A stretch of 60,773 bases of DNA, taken from Limisphaerales bacterium. GTDB taxonomy: Bacteria; Verrucomicrobiota; Verrucomicrobiia; Limisphaerales; UBA11358. The stretch is taken from NCBI GenBank assembly GCA_003161635.1, contig PMOA01000060.1, forward strand, positions 1 to 60,773, written 5' to 3'. Position numbers and translations under genes: made by a program. Shown in pieces: positions 34,733 to 43,440 of this stretch. How positions within the stretch are numbered: position 1 is the stretch's first letter; each line of letters begins with the position of its first letter. The notes beneath the pieces are model-generated. The model made no database searches, had not been told where the DNA came from, and saw only the letters and a program-made list of their open reading frames with translations.

Positions 34733-34850
34733 GCCGGGCGACTGGAAAGTCGCCCAAACCCGCTGACAAGAATGTCCGCGCTACGTGTAGCGCAGGCTTT
34801 CCAGCCTGCGGGTTCTGGGGACTTTCCAGTCCCCAGTTTAAGAACGGTGT
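34733..34850. repeat. GTAGCGCAGGC-type palindromic repeat
   Basis: GGCGACTGGAAAGTCGCC, CGCTGACAAGAATGTCCGCG, GTAGCGCAGGCTTTCCAGCC and GGGGACTTTCCAGTCCCC follow each other in about 118 bases. The unit is closely related to that at 22,497-22,623. It fills much of the gap between the barrel gene and the permease gene; nothing else is seen there. Confidence 0.7.
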
Positions 34851-34937
34851 CGAGTTGCACCCATCGCCAGGGCCGGCCTTGAGCCGGACTTGTGCGTTAG
34901 CCGCCAAGTTGAGACGCTGACACGTGACGTGCATTCC

Positions 34938-36176
34938 ATGAACGAAACGCGGGAAATCCTGGCCATCGCCATTTTCGCCTTCACCTACGTTCTCATCAGC
35001 GGGCGGCGGTTGAAAATTCTTCCCCTCAACCGTCCCGCCGCGGCGTTGCTCGGCACGGTGCTGATGGTCACCGCCGGCGTGCTGACGCCCGAGCAGGCTT
35101 ACCGCGCAGTGGATTACAACACGCTCGTGCTGCTGCTGGGCATGATGCTCATCTCGGCGTATCTGAGCCTGGCCGGTTTCTTCGACTGGGCGGCCGGGTA
35201 CATCTTGAAAGCGGCGAAGACCCCGCAACGGTTGCTGCTCTACCTCATCGTCGCCTCGGGCGCGCTCTCGGCGTTGCTCGTCAATGACACGGTGTGCCTC
35301 ATGCTCACCCCGCTGGTCGTGGCCGTGATCGTGCGCGGGCGGTTGCCCCTGCCTCCGTATCTGCTGGCCCTGGCCATGAGCGCCAATCTCGGCAGCGTGG
35401 CCACCCTCGTCGGCAATCCGCAAAACATGATCATCGGCAGCCTCTCCCAACTCCCGTTCGTCCGTTTCTCCGCGTCGCTGCTGCCCGTGGCCGTCGTTGG
35501 CCTGGCCATTGAATACGCCGTGCTTCGTATCGGCTTCGGCAAAATGCTTCGCGCGGCCCGGATCGAGCGGAGTGAAGCCCACGCGCGCCCGCTCGACCGC
35601 CCGTTGACGACGATTACGCTGGCCGCGCTGGCGCTCGTGTTTGCCGGTTTTGTCGCCGGCTTCAACCTGGCCTGGACGGCCCTGGCGGGCGGAGCGTTCG
35701 TGATGGTGCTGGCGCGCCGCGACACACACCAGGTGCTCAAGCTCGTGGACTGGCATCTGCTCGTGTTCTTTGCCGCGTTGTTCGTCGTGGTGGAAGGGTT
35801 GAACACCACCGGCCTGCCGGACCAGGTTTACTCGCACTTGCGCGGCGTGTTCGGCGCCACGGAAACCTCGCAGGCCTGGAACCTCACGTGGTTTTCGGTG
35901 GCCGGCTCCAACATTTTTTCCAATGTGCCGTTCGTGCTCGTGGCCGGGAAATGGATTCCCAATTTCGCCAATCCCGCCCTGATGTGGAAGGTGCTGGCGC
36001 TGGCCACCACCTTCGCCGGCAACCTCACCATCCTCGGCTCGGTGGCCAACATCATCGTCGTGGAATCCGCCCGGGGCCATTGCGAAGTGGGTTTTTGGGA
36101 TTACGCCCGATTCGGCATCCCGATCACGATTCTGACCACGGTCGCCGGCATGGCGATCCTGCTCCTCCTCGGCTGA
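34938..36176 (+). CDS. ArsB/NhaD/SLC13-type anion permease
   Basis: A 412-residue inner-membrane transporter of the ion-transporter superfamily with about 11 membrane helices. [26 protein letters not shown] and [32 protein letters not shown] match the two re-entrant signatures of this group (arsenite or citrate/dicarboxylate permeases and NhaD antiporters). The second half has [16 protein letters not shown] and [15 protein letters not shown]. The substrate is open. The ATG at 34938 is chosen; the earlier frame comes from repeat sequence. The MFS gene starts two bases after its stop. Confidence 0.85.
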   Translation: MNETREILAIAIFAFTYVLISGRRLKILPLNRPAAALLGTVLMVTAGVLTPEQAYRAVDYNTLVLLLGMMLISAYLSLAGFFDWAAGYILKAAKTPQRLLLYLIVASGALSALLVNDTVCLMLTPLVVAVIVRGRLPLPPYLLALAMSANLGSVATLVGNPQNMIIGSLSQLPFVRFSASLLPVAVVGLAIEYAVLRIGFGKMLRAARIERSEAHARPLDRPLTTITLAALALVFAGFVAGFNLAWTALAGGAFVMVLARRDTHQVLKLVDWHLLVFFAALFVVVEGLNTTGLPDQVYSHLRGVFGATETSQAWNLTWFSVAGSNIFSNVPFVLVAGKWIPNFANPALMWKVLALATTFAGNLTILGSVANIIVVESARGHCEVGFWDYARFGIPITILTTVAGMAILLLLG

Positions 36177-36178
36177 CC

Positions 36179-37393
36179 ATGGCGAACAACCCTTCAACCC
36201 CACGCTTCCGCTGGCTCAACCGTACCGTGCTCGGCATCGGGCTGGCGTCGCTGCTCAGCGACTGGTCGCACGAAATCGCCACCACCGTCCTGCCCGCGTT
36301 CCTCGCTTCCATGGGCGCGGCGGCGGCGTGGCTGGGCGTGATTGAAGGCGTTGCCGACGGTCTGTCCAGCTTCGCCAAGATGGCGTCCGGCTTTTACACG
36401 GACAAACTGCAACGCCGCAAACCCATCGCCGTCGTTGGCTATCTCGTCACCGCGCTCGGCACGGCGTCTTTTGGACTGGCCACCGCAGCATGGCACATTT
36501 TGATTTCGCGGTCGCTCGCGTGGCTTGGACGCGGCGTGCGCACGCCCGTGCGCAAGGCGCTGCTTGCCGCTGCCGTCACGCGCGAAACCTACGGTCGCGC
36601 CTTCGGCTTCGAGCGGATGATGGATACCATCGGCGCGATTGTCGGTCCAGCCACGGCTTTTCTGTTGCTCGCCGCGTTGCAACACAATTACCGCCGCGTT
36701 TTCCTGCTGACGCTTATTCCCGGGGTTTGCGCCGCCGGCTTGATCGCGTTTTTCGTCCGGGAAAAGGAGCGCCGACCCGTGGCGCACGTCTCGTTCGGCG
36801 CACGTCTGCGTTTGCTGCCGCGGCCTTACCGGAAATTTCTCGTCGCCGTCGGAATTTTCGGCGCGGGCGACTTCGCCCCCTCGTTGTTGATCCTGCTGGC
36901 GGCGCAAAAGCTCGCGCCGGAGCTGGGCGCGGCCAAAGCGGCCAGCGTCGCGGTCGGATTTTACGTGTTGCGGAACATTTTTTACGCCGGGTTCGCCTAC
37001 GTGGCGGGCTGGCTCGCGGACCGTTTCAAAAAACAGTTCGTGCTCGCGTCCGGTTACGCGCTGGCGGCGGTGATGGCGTTGTTGATTGTGGCCGCGCCGA
37101 TGACGATTGGGCTGCTCGGCATCATTTTCATCCTCAGCGGCATCTATGTGGCGATTGAGGAAACGCTGGAAGACTCGTTCTGCGCGGAACTGGTGGGCGA
37201 GGAACATCATGGCATGGCGTTCGGCGTGCTGGCCACCGTGAACGGCGTCGGCGATTTCCTGTCGAGCATCATCGTCGGCGCGCTGTGGACGATGGCAGGC
37301 ACAAGCGTGGCGTTTGGTTACAGCGCGGTTTTGTTCTGCCTGGGCGCATTGCTGGTTTTGCGGACAAGACCGGTAACCACGGATGGACACTGA
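36179..37393 (+). CDS. major facilitator superfamily transporter
   Basis: A 404-residue transporter with 12 predicted membrane helices. The signature loop between helices 2 and 3 is ASGFYTDKLQRRKPIAVVGYLV, and the second half has YVAGWLADRFKKQFVLASGYAL. GRGVRTPVRKALLAAAVTRETYGRAFGFERMMDTIGAIVGP resembles the subgroup of efflux-like MFS proteins common in soil bacteria. The substrate cannot be read. The ATG at 36179 lies directly behind the permease stop, so both are expected to be on one transcript. Confidence 0.88.
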   Translation: MANNPSTPRFRWLNRTVLGIGLASLLSDWSHEIATTVLPAFLASMGAAAAWLGVIEGVADGLSSFAKMASGFYTDKLQRRKPIAVVGYLVTALGTASFGLATAAWHILISRSLAWLGRGVRTPVRKALLAAAVTRETYGRAFGFERMMDTIGAIVGPATAFLLLAALQHNYRRVFLLTLIPGVCAAGLIAFFVREKERRPVAHVSFGARLRLLPRPYRKFLVAVGIFGAGDFAPSLLILLAAQKLAPELGAAKAASVAVGFYVLRNIFYAGFAYVAGWLADRFKKQFVLASGYALAAVMALLIVAAPMTIGLLGIIFILSGIYVAIEETLEDSFCAELVGEEHHGMAFGVLATVNGVGDFLSSIIVGALWTMAGTSVAFGYSAVLFCLGALLVLRTRPVTTDGH

Positions 37394-37798
37394 TAACCAC
37401 CAGCCTTCGTTTGTTTCGCGCTCGCGCTCCGCTTACAAAACTTTGTCCCACGTGGGACAAAGTTTTGTCATGTCGGATTAACGTTGAAAATGCGCCGCGG
37501 GATTCGGCGCGACGAGTGCGGCACAGATTTCGTGTGGTTTCTGCCTTCATCCGATTTCGGCGCGATAAGCGCATTTTTCGCGATTGGTTTTCTGCCGCCC
37601 CGATGGGGCTTGGAAAATTATTTTTTGGGCCGTTTACCCAAAGCGTTGCCTTGGGCTATTTTTTGTCAGCCTTGCAGGCTTTTAATTCGTGTCCATTCGT
37701 GTAATCCGTGTCGCCTCTTTGTGTCTTTGTTCCTTTGTTGTTCAATCCACGACCGTTGGGAAGGACGAAGCGTGAGGTGCGAGGCGAGCGGGCAGGAA
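37394..37798. other. repeat-rich gap with a perfect 34-base palindrome
   Basis: No gene is supported. The stretch begins with AACCACGGATGGACACTGAT (37,376), a member of the ACGGATAAACACGGATGG repeat family, with a counterpart TTCGTGTCCATTCGTG near 37,687. In between, 37435-37468 is a perfect palindrome around TTTGTCCCACGTGGGACAAA. The open frames across it (for example from 37,484) are repeat translations. Confidence 0.6.
37435..37468. repeat. perfect 34-base palindrome
   Basis: Positions 37435-37468 read the same on both strands, with core TTTGTCCCACGTGGGACAAA. It lies after the MFS gene and points toward the end of the lipoprotein operon. It can form a hairpin on both strands with a T-run, so it may also work as a bidirectional terminator, or be a binding site. 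Confidence 0.8.
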
Positions 37799-38446
37799 CT
37801 ATTGCTGTTTGTCCTTGGGATAATAAGGACCGTAAAGCAGCCCGTGGTCCTTGGGCGTCAACAGCAGAGCATTTGCCATTCGCGAAACGTCATGAGCTTG
37901 ATCGGTGGATGAATTAATGGCCTGATCAACCGCAGCCACGATCAAATCGGCAAAGATGTTTCCACTACCGCCGGAGTTTTGCTGGGCGGTGGCGGTGCCT
38001 TCCCAAAGGACCAGCCCGGTTTTTGTATCCACGAGCTTTGCTTGAACGGCGACAATGGTGGCGCTGTTGATCACCTGATACTTCGTCCCGTATTGCTTGA
38101 GCGTGACGTAAAGGACCGCATCCGCGCCAATGATGTCCCTGATTTTGTCCAGCGGAGCCTGGTGCATTTCGCCGGCGGTGGGCATGCCGTTTTCCTTCAT
38201 GAACTGGTCAACGACTACCACCGGGTATACGTAATATCCCATCTCGGCCAGCGGCATCGTAACCGTGGAGAAGTAACCGTAGGTGCCTTCAACCGCCGTG
38301 CTTTCGTTGAGCGGCGGCAGCACGAGAATGGACCGCGGCGGATGCGCGCGAAAGTTGGTGTAATCGTAGGGCTTGGTCGCACACCCGACGAGCATCACGG
38401 TCAATGCCAGGGCGCACAATCCCAGTCTTAAATGGCGCGTTTTCAT
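37799..38446 (-). CDS. DUF799/GNA1162-family lipoprotein
   Basis: A 215-residue lipoprotein with the signal MKTRHLRLGLCALALTVMLV and lipobox VGCA (cysteine at about 22). The mature part has RSILVLPPLNESTAVEGTYGYFSTVTMPLAEMGYYVYPVVVVDQFMKENG and IRDIIGADAVLYVTLKQYGTKY, which match the DUF799/GNA1162 family, an outer-membrane-associated fold related to TolB N-terminal and PelC. It is the last gene of the CsgG-DUF4810-DUF799 operon, and its ATG overlaps the DUF4810 stop by four bases. The three probably form one envelope complex. Confidence 0.85.
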   Translation of the reverse strand: MKTRHLRLGLCALALTVMLVGCATKPYDYTNFRAHPPRSILVLPPLNESTAVEGTYGYFSTVTMPLAEMGYYVYPVVVVDQFMKENGMPTAGEMHQAPLDKIRDIIGADAVLYVTLKQYGTKYQVINSATIVAVQAKLVDTKTGLVLWEGTATAQQNSGGSGNIFADLIVAAVDQAINSSTDQAHDVSRMANALLLTPKDHGLLYGPYYPKDKQQ

Positions 38447-38802
38447 TTCGTCACCAGATTGGTCATCATGCGGTCCATGAACACGGTGGATTCCGGGAAC
38501 TGGACCTTTTCCTTTTCAAACTCCTGCCGGGCGAGGTCAGTTTTGCCCATTTGGTAGTCGAGGTAACCCAAGTACGCATGAAATCCCGGCGGAACGGGCT
38601 TGTTGGCTGAGGCGGCCTTCTGCAAATCCTCCTCCATCTTCAGCACCTGCGCTTCCGGCGGGAGCTTGCCCGGTTTCGCATAGGTGACATAAGCAAGTTC
38701 TTCGTAGTGGCCCCAATAGTAAACGGTCGGGGACTGGCATCCCGCGACCAGCACCGGGACGGCCAGCAGCCACAGCGGCAGTTTTACGCGGGCGTTGTTC
38801 AC
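38443..38802 (-). CDS. DUF4810-family lipoprotein
   Basis: A small lipoprotein (119 residues from GTG at 38802; ATG at 38820 is the alternative). The GTG is favoured because it gives VNNARVKLPLWLLAVPVLVAGC, a short lipoprotein signal, and shares the last base of the csgG stop (TAGTG), with CCGGAGAA upstream. The mature part QSPTVYYWGHYEELAYVTYAKPGKL and GFHAYLGYLDYQMGKTDLARQEFEKEKVQFPES is the DUF4810 pattern with a TPR-like helix pair. It is coupled to both neighbours. Confidence 0.82.
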   Translation of the reverse strand: MNNARVKLPLWLLAVPVLVAGCQSPTVYYWGHYEELAYVTYAKPGKLPPEAQVLKMEEDLQKAASANKPVPPGFHAYLGYLDYQMGKTDLARQEFEKEKVQFPESTVFMDRMMTNLVTK

Positions 38803-39482
38803 TATTTCTCCGGCTTCCATTTGCCCTGTTCCACACCTTCCACCAGCCGGTTGACGGCTTCGCGAATTGCGAGATCCAAGACCTTCCCATTCAACGTGGA
38901 GTCGTAGCTCGCCGCACCTCCAAATCCCAGTACTTCGCGATTGCTGAGCGCGTATTCACCGGCTCCCTGAGTCGAATATACAACCTCCGAAGTAATCACA
39001 TCCACGATGTTCAAATTCACCTTGGAATAGGCCACCTGCTTCTTGCCGCTGCCGAGGATGCCAAACAATTGCTGGTCGCCGACTTCCTTGCGGCCGAATT
39101 CCGTGACTTCACCGGTGACAATGTAATTGGCCCCCTTCAGCTTCAGTTGCTGCCCATTGATGGAGGCCTCATTCGTTAGCGAATGCATGTTGTCGCGGTC
39201 CACCACAAGAAAACGTCCGGTTTGTTGCAGGTCAGTGATGAGGATGGTCTTGGCCTGCCCGCCCAGCCGATCCACACCGTCCGAAAAGAGGCCGCGCATA
39301 TAGGACGAATGATTGTCACAGTTCCCCACCATCAATGTGCTCCTGGGTCCGTTGTAGGGGGTGCCCGCCGATGCCACGGTCTCGGGTTTGATCGCCTGAT
39401 GCGATTCGGTCGCGCAACCGGCCAGGCCGGCGCCAACGAGCATCGCCAAAAATAAATGACTGAGTGTTTGAAACGTTTTCAT
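38802..39482 (-). CDS. CsgG-family outer-membrane lipoprotein
   Basis: A 226-residue lipoprotein related to the CsgG/HfaB secretion pore. The ATG at 39482 has AAAGGACAG upstream and gives MKTFQTLSHLFLAMLVGAGL with lipobox GLAGC. The CsgG domain is seen in TILITDLQQTGRFLVVDRDN, LKGANYIVTGEVTEFGRKE, and VNLNIVDVITSEVVYSTQGAGEYALSNREVLGFGGAASYDSTLNGKVLDLAIREAVNRLVEG. In curli systems CsgG exports the amyloid subunit; here no curli genes are present, and the accompanying DUF4810 and DUF799 proteins mark a separate, widely occurring three-gene cluster of unknown role. Confidence 0.88.
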   Translation of the reverse strand: MKTFQTLSHLFLAMLVGAGLAGCATESHQAIKPETVASAGTPYNGPRSTLMVGNCDNHSSYMRGLFSDGVDRLGGQAKTILITDLQQTGRFLVVDRDNMHSLTNEASINGQQLKLKGANYIVTGEVTEFGRKEVGDQQLFGILGSGKKQVAYSKVNLNIVDVITSEVVYSTQGAGEYALSNREVLGFGGAASYDSTLNGKVLDLAIREAVNRLVEGVEQGKWKPEK

Positions 39483-39672
39483 GCGACTGTCCTTTCTGTT
39501 GTTAGATGCGAGTTCGGCCATATTTTAAAATCTTAATTCCGAATCTTTCTGACGAAGTTAGATTTATGATTCTTGGAAGTAAAGTCCTGTTTAATTGAGT
39601 CAACTCGCGCGTATTTCGCGGTTCAAAATTGAATTGTCCCCTGCTCCATTTCGCGGCAAACTTCTTGTTCCT

Positions 39673-40977
39673 ATGCAACAGGTAAACCTTGGCATGATTG
39701 GCGGCGGCACCGTGGGCAGCGGCGTGTTTCACGCGCTCCAGCTCAACGGCGGCCTCATGGCCTCGCGCATCGGCGTCAAGGTCAACGTCCGCAAGGTCGC
39801 CGTGAAGGCCTTCAACGAGCCGCGACCGTACCCGATTTCGCGTTCGCTCATGACGACCGACTGGCAAAGCGTCGTCAACGACCCGCAGGTGGACATCGTC
39901 ACCGAACTCGTCGGCGGCACGGGCATTGCCCGGACGATGGTCCTGACCGCGCTCAAGCTCGGCAAGCCGGTCGTCACGGCTAACAAGGCGCTGCTGTCCG
40001 CGCACGGCGAAGAGCTGTTTGCCGCGGCCAAAAAATACGGCACGAATCTTTATTACGAGGCGAGCGTCTGCGGTGGCATTCCCATCATCAAATCGCTGCG
40101 CGAAGGTTTTGTCGGCAACCGCATCAACGCGCTGTACGGCATCGTCAACGGCACCTGCAATTACATCCTCACCCGGATGAAGCTGGAAGGCGCGGACTTC
40201 GCTGCCGTGCTCGCCGACGCGCAAAAGCACGGTTACGCCGAGACGCCGCCGGACCTGGACATTGACGGCCACGATGCCGCGCACAAGATCGGCATTCTTG
40301 CGTCACTGGCGCACGGTTTCTGGGTGAACCCGAAAAAAATCCACGTCGAGGGCATCCGGCAGATCAGCGCGCTCGACATCAAATTTGCCGGCGAACTGGG
40401 GTACACGATCAAACTTTTGGGAATCATCAAGCGGATCGGCGGCGGCTGCCAGGTGCAGGTTTCGGTTTACCCGACGCTCGTGCCAAACGCACATGTTCTC
40501 GCCAGTGTGAACCACGTCTTCAACGCCGTGTTTGTGCGCGGCGACATCGTCGGCGACACGTTGTTTTACGGACGCGGCGCCGGCAAGGACGCCACGGCGA
40601 GCGCGGTGTTGAGCGATTTGGCGGACGCGGCGCTGGACTTGAAGTCCGGCAGCAAACAACGCGTGCCGCCGTTTGTGCCGCACGAATGCGCTGGGGCGGT
40701 CGTGCCGATTGAAAACGTCGTGTCGCAGTATTTCCTCCGGCTCAACGTCGTGGACCGCCCGGGGACACTGGCGAAAATCGCCGCCATTTTCGGCGCGGCG
40801 AAAATCGGGATTTCATCCGTCATCCAGCCCGAAGGCCACGAAGGCAAAAGTGTGCCGCTGATTTTCATGCTGCATTACGCCACCAACGGCGCGGTAAACG
40901 GCGCCTTGAAAAAAATCGGCCGGCTGCCGGTCGTCAAAGGCAAACCGGTGATGCTGCGCGTGGAAAATTTTGAGTGA
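39673..40977 (+). CDS. hom: homoserine dehydrogenase
   Basis: Reduces aspartate semialdehyde to homoserine on the way to threonine and methionine. The 434-residue protein from the ATG at 39673 has the NAD(P)-binding LGMIGGGTVGSGVFHAL, the substrate-binding region NKALLSAHGEELFAAAKKYGTNLYYEASVCGGIPIIKSLREG, GIVNGTCNYILTRM and the C-terminal ACT domain (about 348-430, FLRLNVVDRPGTLAKIAAIFG) that allows feedback control by threonine. The longer frame from 39595 lacks homology. The lysC gene follows after a small toxin-antitoxin pair, so the aspartate pathway genes appear to share an operon. Confidence 0.96.
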   Translation: MQQVNLGMIGGGTVGSGVFHALQLNGGLMASRIGVKVNVRKVAVKAFNEPRPYPISRSLMTTDWQSVVNDPQVDIVTELVGGTGIARTMVLTALKLGKPVVTANKALLSAHGEELFAAAKKYGTNLYYEASVCGGIPIIKSLREGFVGNRINALYGIVNGTCNYILTRMKLEGADFAAVLADAQKHGYAETPPDLDIDGHDAAHKIGILASLAHGFWVNPKKIHVEGIRQISALDIKFAGELGYTIKLLGIIKRIGGGCQVQVSVYPTLVPNAHVLASVNHVFNAVFVRGDIVGDTLFYGRGAGKDATASAVLSDLADAALDLKSGSKQRVPPFVPHECAGAVVPIENVVSQYFLRLNVVDRPGTLAKIAAIFGAAKIGISSVIQPEGHEGKSVPLIFMLHYATNGAVNGALKKIGRLPVVKGKPVMLRVENFE

Positions 40978-41026
40978 CTTATATCGGCGAATTGCCTTTT
41001 GAAGTGAATTCAGCCATCTTAAAGAC

Positions 41027-41212
41027 ATGAGCGATAAGCAGCTTGCCTTGAAAACGATTGAGCGCCTGCCCGACGACGCGAGTTTGGATACCATCGCGCA
41101 GCGGTTGGAATTTGTTGCTGGAATTCGCAAGGGACTGGATCAAATCAAAAAGGGCGAGACCGTGCCGCACGAAGAGGTCAAACGCCAACTGGCGACATGG
41201 CTTTCAAAATAA
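41027..41212 (+). CDS. type II antitoxin-like protein
   Basis: A 61-residue acidic helical protein, with LKTIERLPDDASLDTIAQRLEFV and a C-terminal half GLDQIKKGETVPHEEVKRQL. This layout is typical of small antitoxins in ParD/RelB-like pairs; the C-terminal helix usually wraps the toxin. It overlaps the ParE-like gene by 16 bases, as expected for a toxin-antitoxin pair. It probably also represses its own promoter, but no operator was identified. Confidence 0.75.
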   Translation: MSDKQLALKTIERLPDDASLDTIAQRLEFVAGIRKGLDQIKKGETVPHEEVKRQLATWLSK

Positions 41213-41511
41213 TCTGGTCGCAGCAGGCGCGGGAGGATTTACGGGACATCGTGACTTTCATTGCTCTCGACAATCCGACCGCCGCCGAGTCTTTTGGATA
41301 TTTGCTGATGACGAAGGTGGATGCGCTGGCGCAATTTCCACGATTGGGACGGGCGGTGCCGGAAGAAAATGATGAAGATATTCGTGAAATCATCTTTCGC
41401 TCTTATCGGATTGTTTATCAGGTGATTGAGAAACAGCAGGTTGTGGCTATCGCGCGGGTCTGGCACGGTGCGCGGGGCGAGCCTGAAATTCCTGAGCAAC
41501 TGAATTTTTAA
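41197..41511 (+). CDS. RelE/ParE-family toxin
   Basis: A 104-residue protein of the RelE/ParE fold. The typical features are KIIWSQQAREDLRDIVTFIALDNPTAAESF, the FPRLGRAVPE turn, EIIFRSYRIVYQVIEKQQVVAIARVWHGAR. RelE-type members cut mRNA on the ribosome and ParE-type members act on gyrase; the sequence alone favours the ParE side by length and by the lack of the RelE catalytic set. It follows its antitoxin with a 16-base overlap and ends two bases before lysC. Confidence 0.85.
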   Translation: MAFKIIWSQQAREDLRDIVTFIALDNPTAAESFGYLLMTKVDALAQFPRLGRAVPEENDEDIREIIFRSYRIVYQVIEKQQVVAIARVWHGARGEPEIPEQLNF

Positions 41512-41513
41512 TC

Positions 41514-42734
41514 ATGTTGATCGTTCAAAAATACGGTGGCACTTCGGTGGGCAACACCGACCGCATCAAAAACGTCGCGGCGCGCGTGGCAAAATATCGC
41601 ACGCAGGGCGACCAGGTCGTCGTCGTTGTCTCCGCCATGAGCGGCGTGACGGATAATTTGATCAAGCTGGCCAAGGAAATCATGCCGCTGCCGAATGAAC
41701 GCGAGATGGACGTGCTGCTCGCGACCGGCGAACAGCAGACCATCGCGCTCACGGCCATGGCGCTGCACGCGCTGAACGTGCCCGCGGTATCGCTCACCGG
41801 CGCGCAAGCGGGCATCGTCACCGACGTGGTCCATACCAAGGCCAGGATTCACAACATCACGCCGAAGAAAGTCCACGAGCTTTTGAAGCAGGGCAACGTC
41901 GTCATCGTCGCCGGCTTCCAGGGCGAGACGCCCGAAGGCCAGATCACGACGCTGGGGCGCGGCGGTTCGGATTTGACGGCCATTGCGCTCGCTGCCGCGC
42001 TCAAGGCCAATCTTTGCCAGATTTATACGGACGTGGACGGCGTCTATACCGCCGACCCGCGCATCGTGCCGACCGCGAAGAAGCTGCAGGAGATTTCCTA
42101 CGACGAAATGCTCGAACTGGCGAGCCTCGGCGCCAAGGTGATGCAGTCGCGCTCGGTTGAATTTGCCAAAAAATTTGGAGTGGTTTTTGAAGTCCGCTCC
42201 AGTTTGAACAACAACCCCGGAACCATTGTGAAAGAAGAAACCAAAAGCATGGAAGGCGTCGTTGTGCGCGGCGTCTCGCTCGACAAAAACCAGGCCAAAG
42301 TCACGCTCGTCGGCGTGCCCGACAAACCCGGCGTGGCCGCGCGCATTTTCAAGGCGCTCGGTGACGCGGCGGTCAATGTGGACATGATCGTGCAAAACGT
42401 CAGCCATGGCAGCCCCGACAAAGTCGGGGCGACCGACCTTTCGTTCACCATGGACAAGCCGGATTTGCTCAAGGCGCAGAAGGTCATTGACCGACTGAAA
42501 AAGGAAATCGGCCTGCGCGACGTGATCACCGCCGAAAAAATCGGCAAGTTGTCCATCGTCGGCGTCGGCATGAAGAGCCACACGGGCGTGGCGGGAAAAC
42601 TGTTTGAAACGCTGGCCAGGGAAGGCGTGAACATTGACATGATTTCCACCAGCGAAATCAAAATCTCCGTTGTCATTGATCTGGCCAAGGGCGAAGCCGC
42701 GATGAAGGCCGTCCACGCGGCGTTTATCGGGTAG
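41514..42734 (+). CDS. lysC: aspartate kinase
   Basis: First enzyme of the aspartate family pathway to lysine, threonine and methionine. The 406-residue protein has the kinase start LIVQKYGGTSVGN, GFQGETPEGQITTLGRGGSDLTAIALAAAL and DVDGVYTADPRIV, then two ACT domains (about 265-400) that bind the feedback inhibitor. In the first ACT domain MIVQNVSHGSPDKVGATDLSFT contains a small insertion (SPDKVGA) encoded by the palindrome GCCCCGAC/GTCGGGGC (42412-42430). The ATG lies two bases after the toxin stop, so lysC is co-transcribed with the toxin-antitoxin genes. Confidence 0.95.
   Translation: MLIVQKYGGTSVGNTDRIKNVAARVAKYRTQGDQVVVVVSAMSGVTDNLIKLAKEIMPLPNEREMDVLLATGEQQTIALTAMALHALNVPAVSLTGAQAGIVTDVVHTKARIHNITPKKVHELLKQGNVVIVAGFQGETPEGQITTLGRGGSDLTAIALAAALKANLCQIYTDVDGVYTADPRIVPTAKKLQEISYDEMLELASLGAKVMQSRSVEFAKKFGVVFEVRSSLNNNPGTIVKEETKSMEGVVVRGVSLDKNQAKVTLVGVPDKPGVAARIFKALGDAAVNVDMIVQNVSHGSPDKVGATDLSFTMDKPDLLKAQKVIDRLKKEIGLRDVITAEKIGKLSIVGVGMKSHTGVAGKLFETLAREGVNIDMISTSEIKISVVIDLAKGEAAMKAVHAAFIG
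42412..42430. repeat. small palindrome inside lysC
   Basis: GCCCCGAC (42412-42419), AAA and GTCGGGGC (42423-42430) form an 8-bp hairpin. It encodes about seven extra residues in the first ACT domain, at a point where relatives have two or three. Confidence 0.55.
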
Positions 42735-42783
42735 AGAGCCGGACGGAACAATTGCCGTCAGCACTTCCTGCCCCGGCGGCTCG

Positions 42784-43440
42784 TTATTTCGGCTCGATGG
42801 CAATCACCCACAGGTCCGTTTTGCCCAGGTTGTGGCCGATGTGGGTCGTGGCGCGCCGCCAGGCGATCTCGCCGGTTTTCAAGGTGGCGTTTTCCTTCCG
42901 GCCATCCGGCAGGACGTGCTCCAGTTCCGCGCCCGAGAGGCAAATTATGACGCGGTCGTGATGGCGGTGCAGCGGCTCGCTCTTTCCCGCCGCCATTTGA
43001 ATGTCGTAAACCCGCCCATACTGGTTCTCGAAGATTACTTTGTAATTCGGAGCAAGGCCGGCAGGACCCCACGTCTCCGAACTGCCCTTCCCGAGGTATT
43101 CGGTCCAAACGACCCACAGGGCCACAGAACCGGCGTTCTTCATGGTTCCAGACTGTGGCGGCTGAAAAATAACATCGCCACGCTTGACGGCTTCCGTCCG
43201 GGACTTTCCTTGGGACGGGGTTGTTTCAACCGATCCGGCGTCGAGATAGACCACGACGCCGGCGCGTTCACCCGGCAAAGACAGGGCCTCGCCCGGCGCC
43301 AGGGTTTGCTCCACAACCAGCACCTTGTCATTACGAACCTTTTCGGTCTGGTCGCCCCCTGGCACAACCGTGGCGGGAAGCAAAATCAAGGCAAGTCCGC
43401 AAAACCAGCTTTGAGAAGTTCCGGGTATCCATGCTCTCAT
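42784..43440 (-). CDS. exported double-cupin protein
   Basis: A 218-residue protein with a signal peptide (about 1-28, SQSWFCGLALILLPATVVPGG). Two cupin-like barrels follow: about 45-105 (LAPGEALSLPGERAGVVVYLDAGSVETT...GDVIFQPPQSG) and 130-215 (YKVIFENQYGRVYDIQMAAGKSEPLHRHHDRVIICLSGAELEHVLPDG...GEIAWRRATTHIGHNLG). The second has the metal set HRHHD and H in THIGHN. It probably acts in the periplasm on an unknown substrate. It is convergent with lysC. Confidence 0.75.
   Translation of the reverse strand: MRAWIPGTSQSWFCGLALILLPATVVPGGDQTEKVRNDKVLVVEQTLAPGEALSLPGERAGVVVYLDAGSVETTPSQGKSRTEAVKRGDVIFQPPQSGTMKNAGSVALWVVWTEYLGKGSSETWGPAGLAPNYKVIFENQYGRVYDIQMAAGKSEPLHRHHDRVIICLSGAELEHVLPDGRKENATLKTGEIAWRRATTHIGHNLGKTDLWVIAIEPK

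Noticed and set aside
34611..36203. 530-residue minus-strand frame opposite the permease
   Set aside because: Very rich in His, Arg, Gln and Glu, typical of antisense translation of a membrane-protein gene; the plus strand encodes the real permease.
36194..37390. 398-residue minus-strand frame opposite the MFS gene
   Set aside because: Same reason: antisense shadow of a hydrophobic transporter.
37484..37912. 142-residue plus-strand frame after the MFS gene
   Set aside because: Derived from interspersed repeat sequence, and its end overlaps the DUF799 gene on the other strand.
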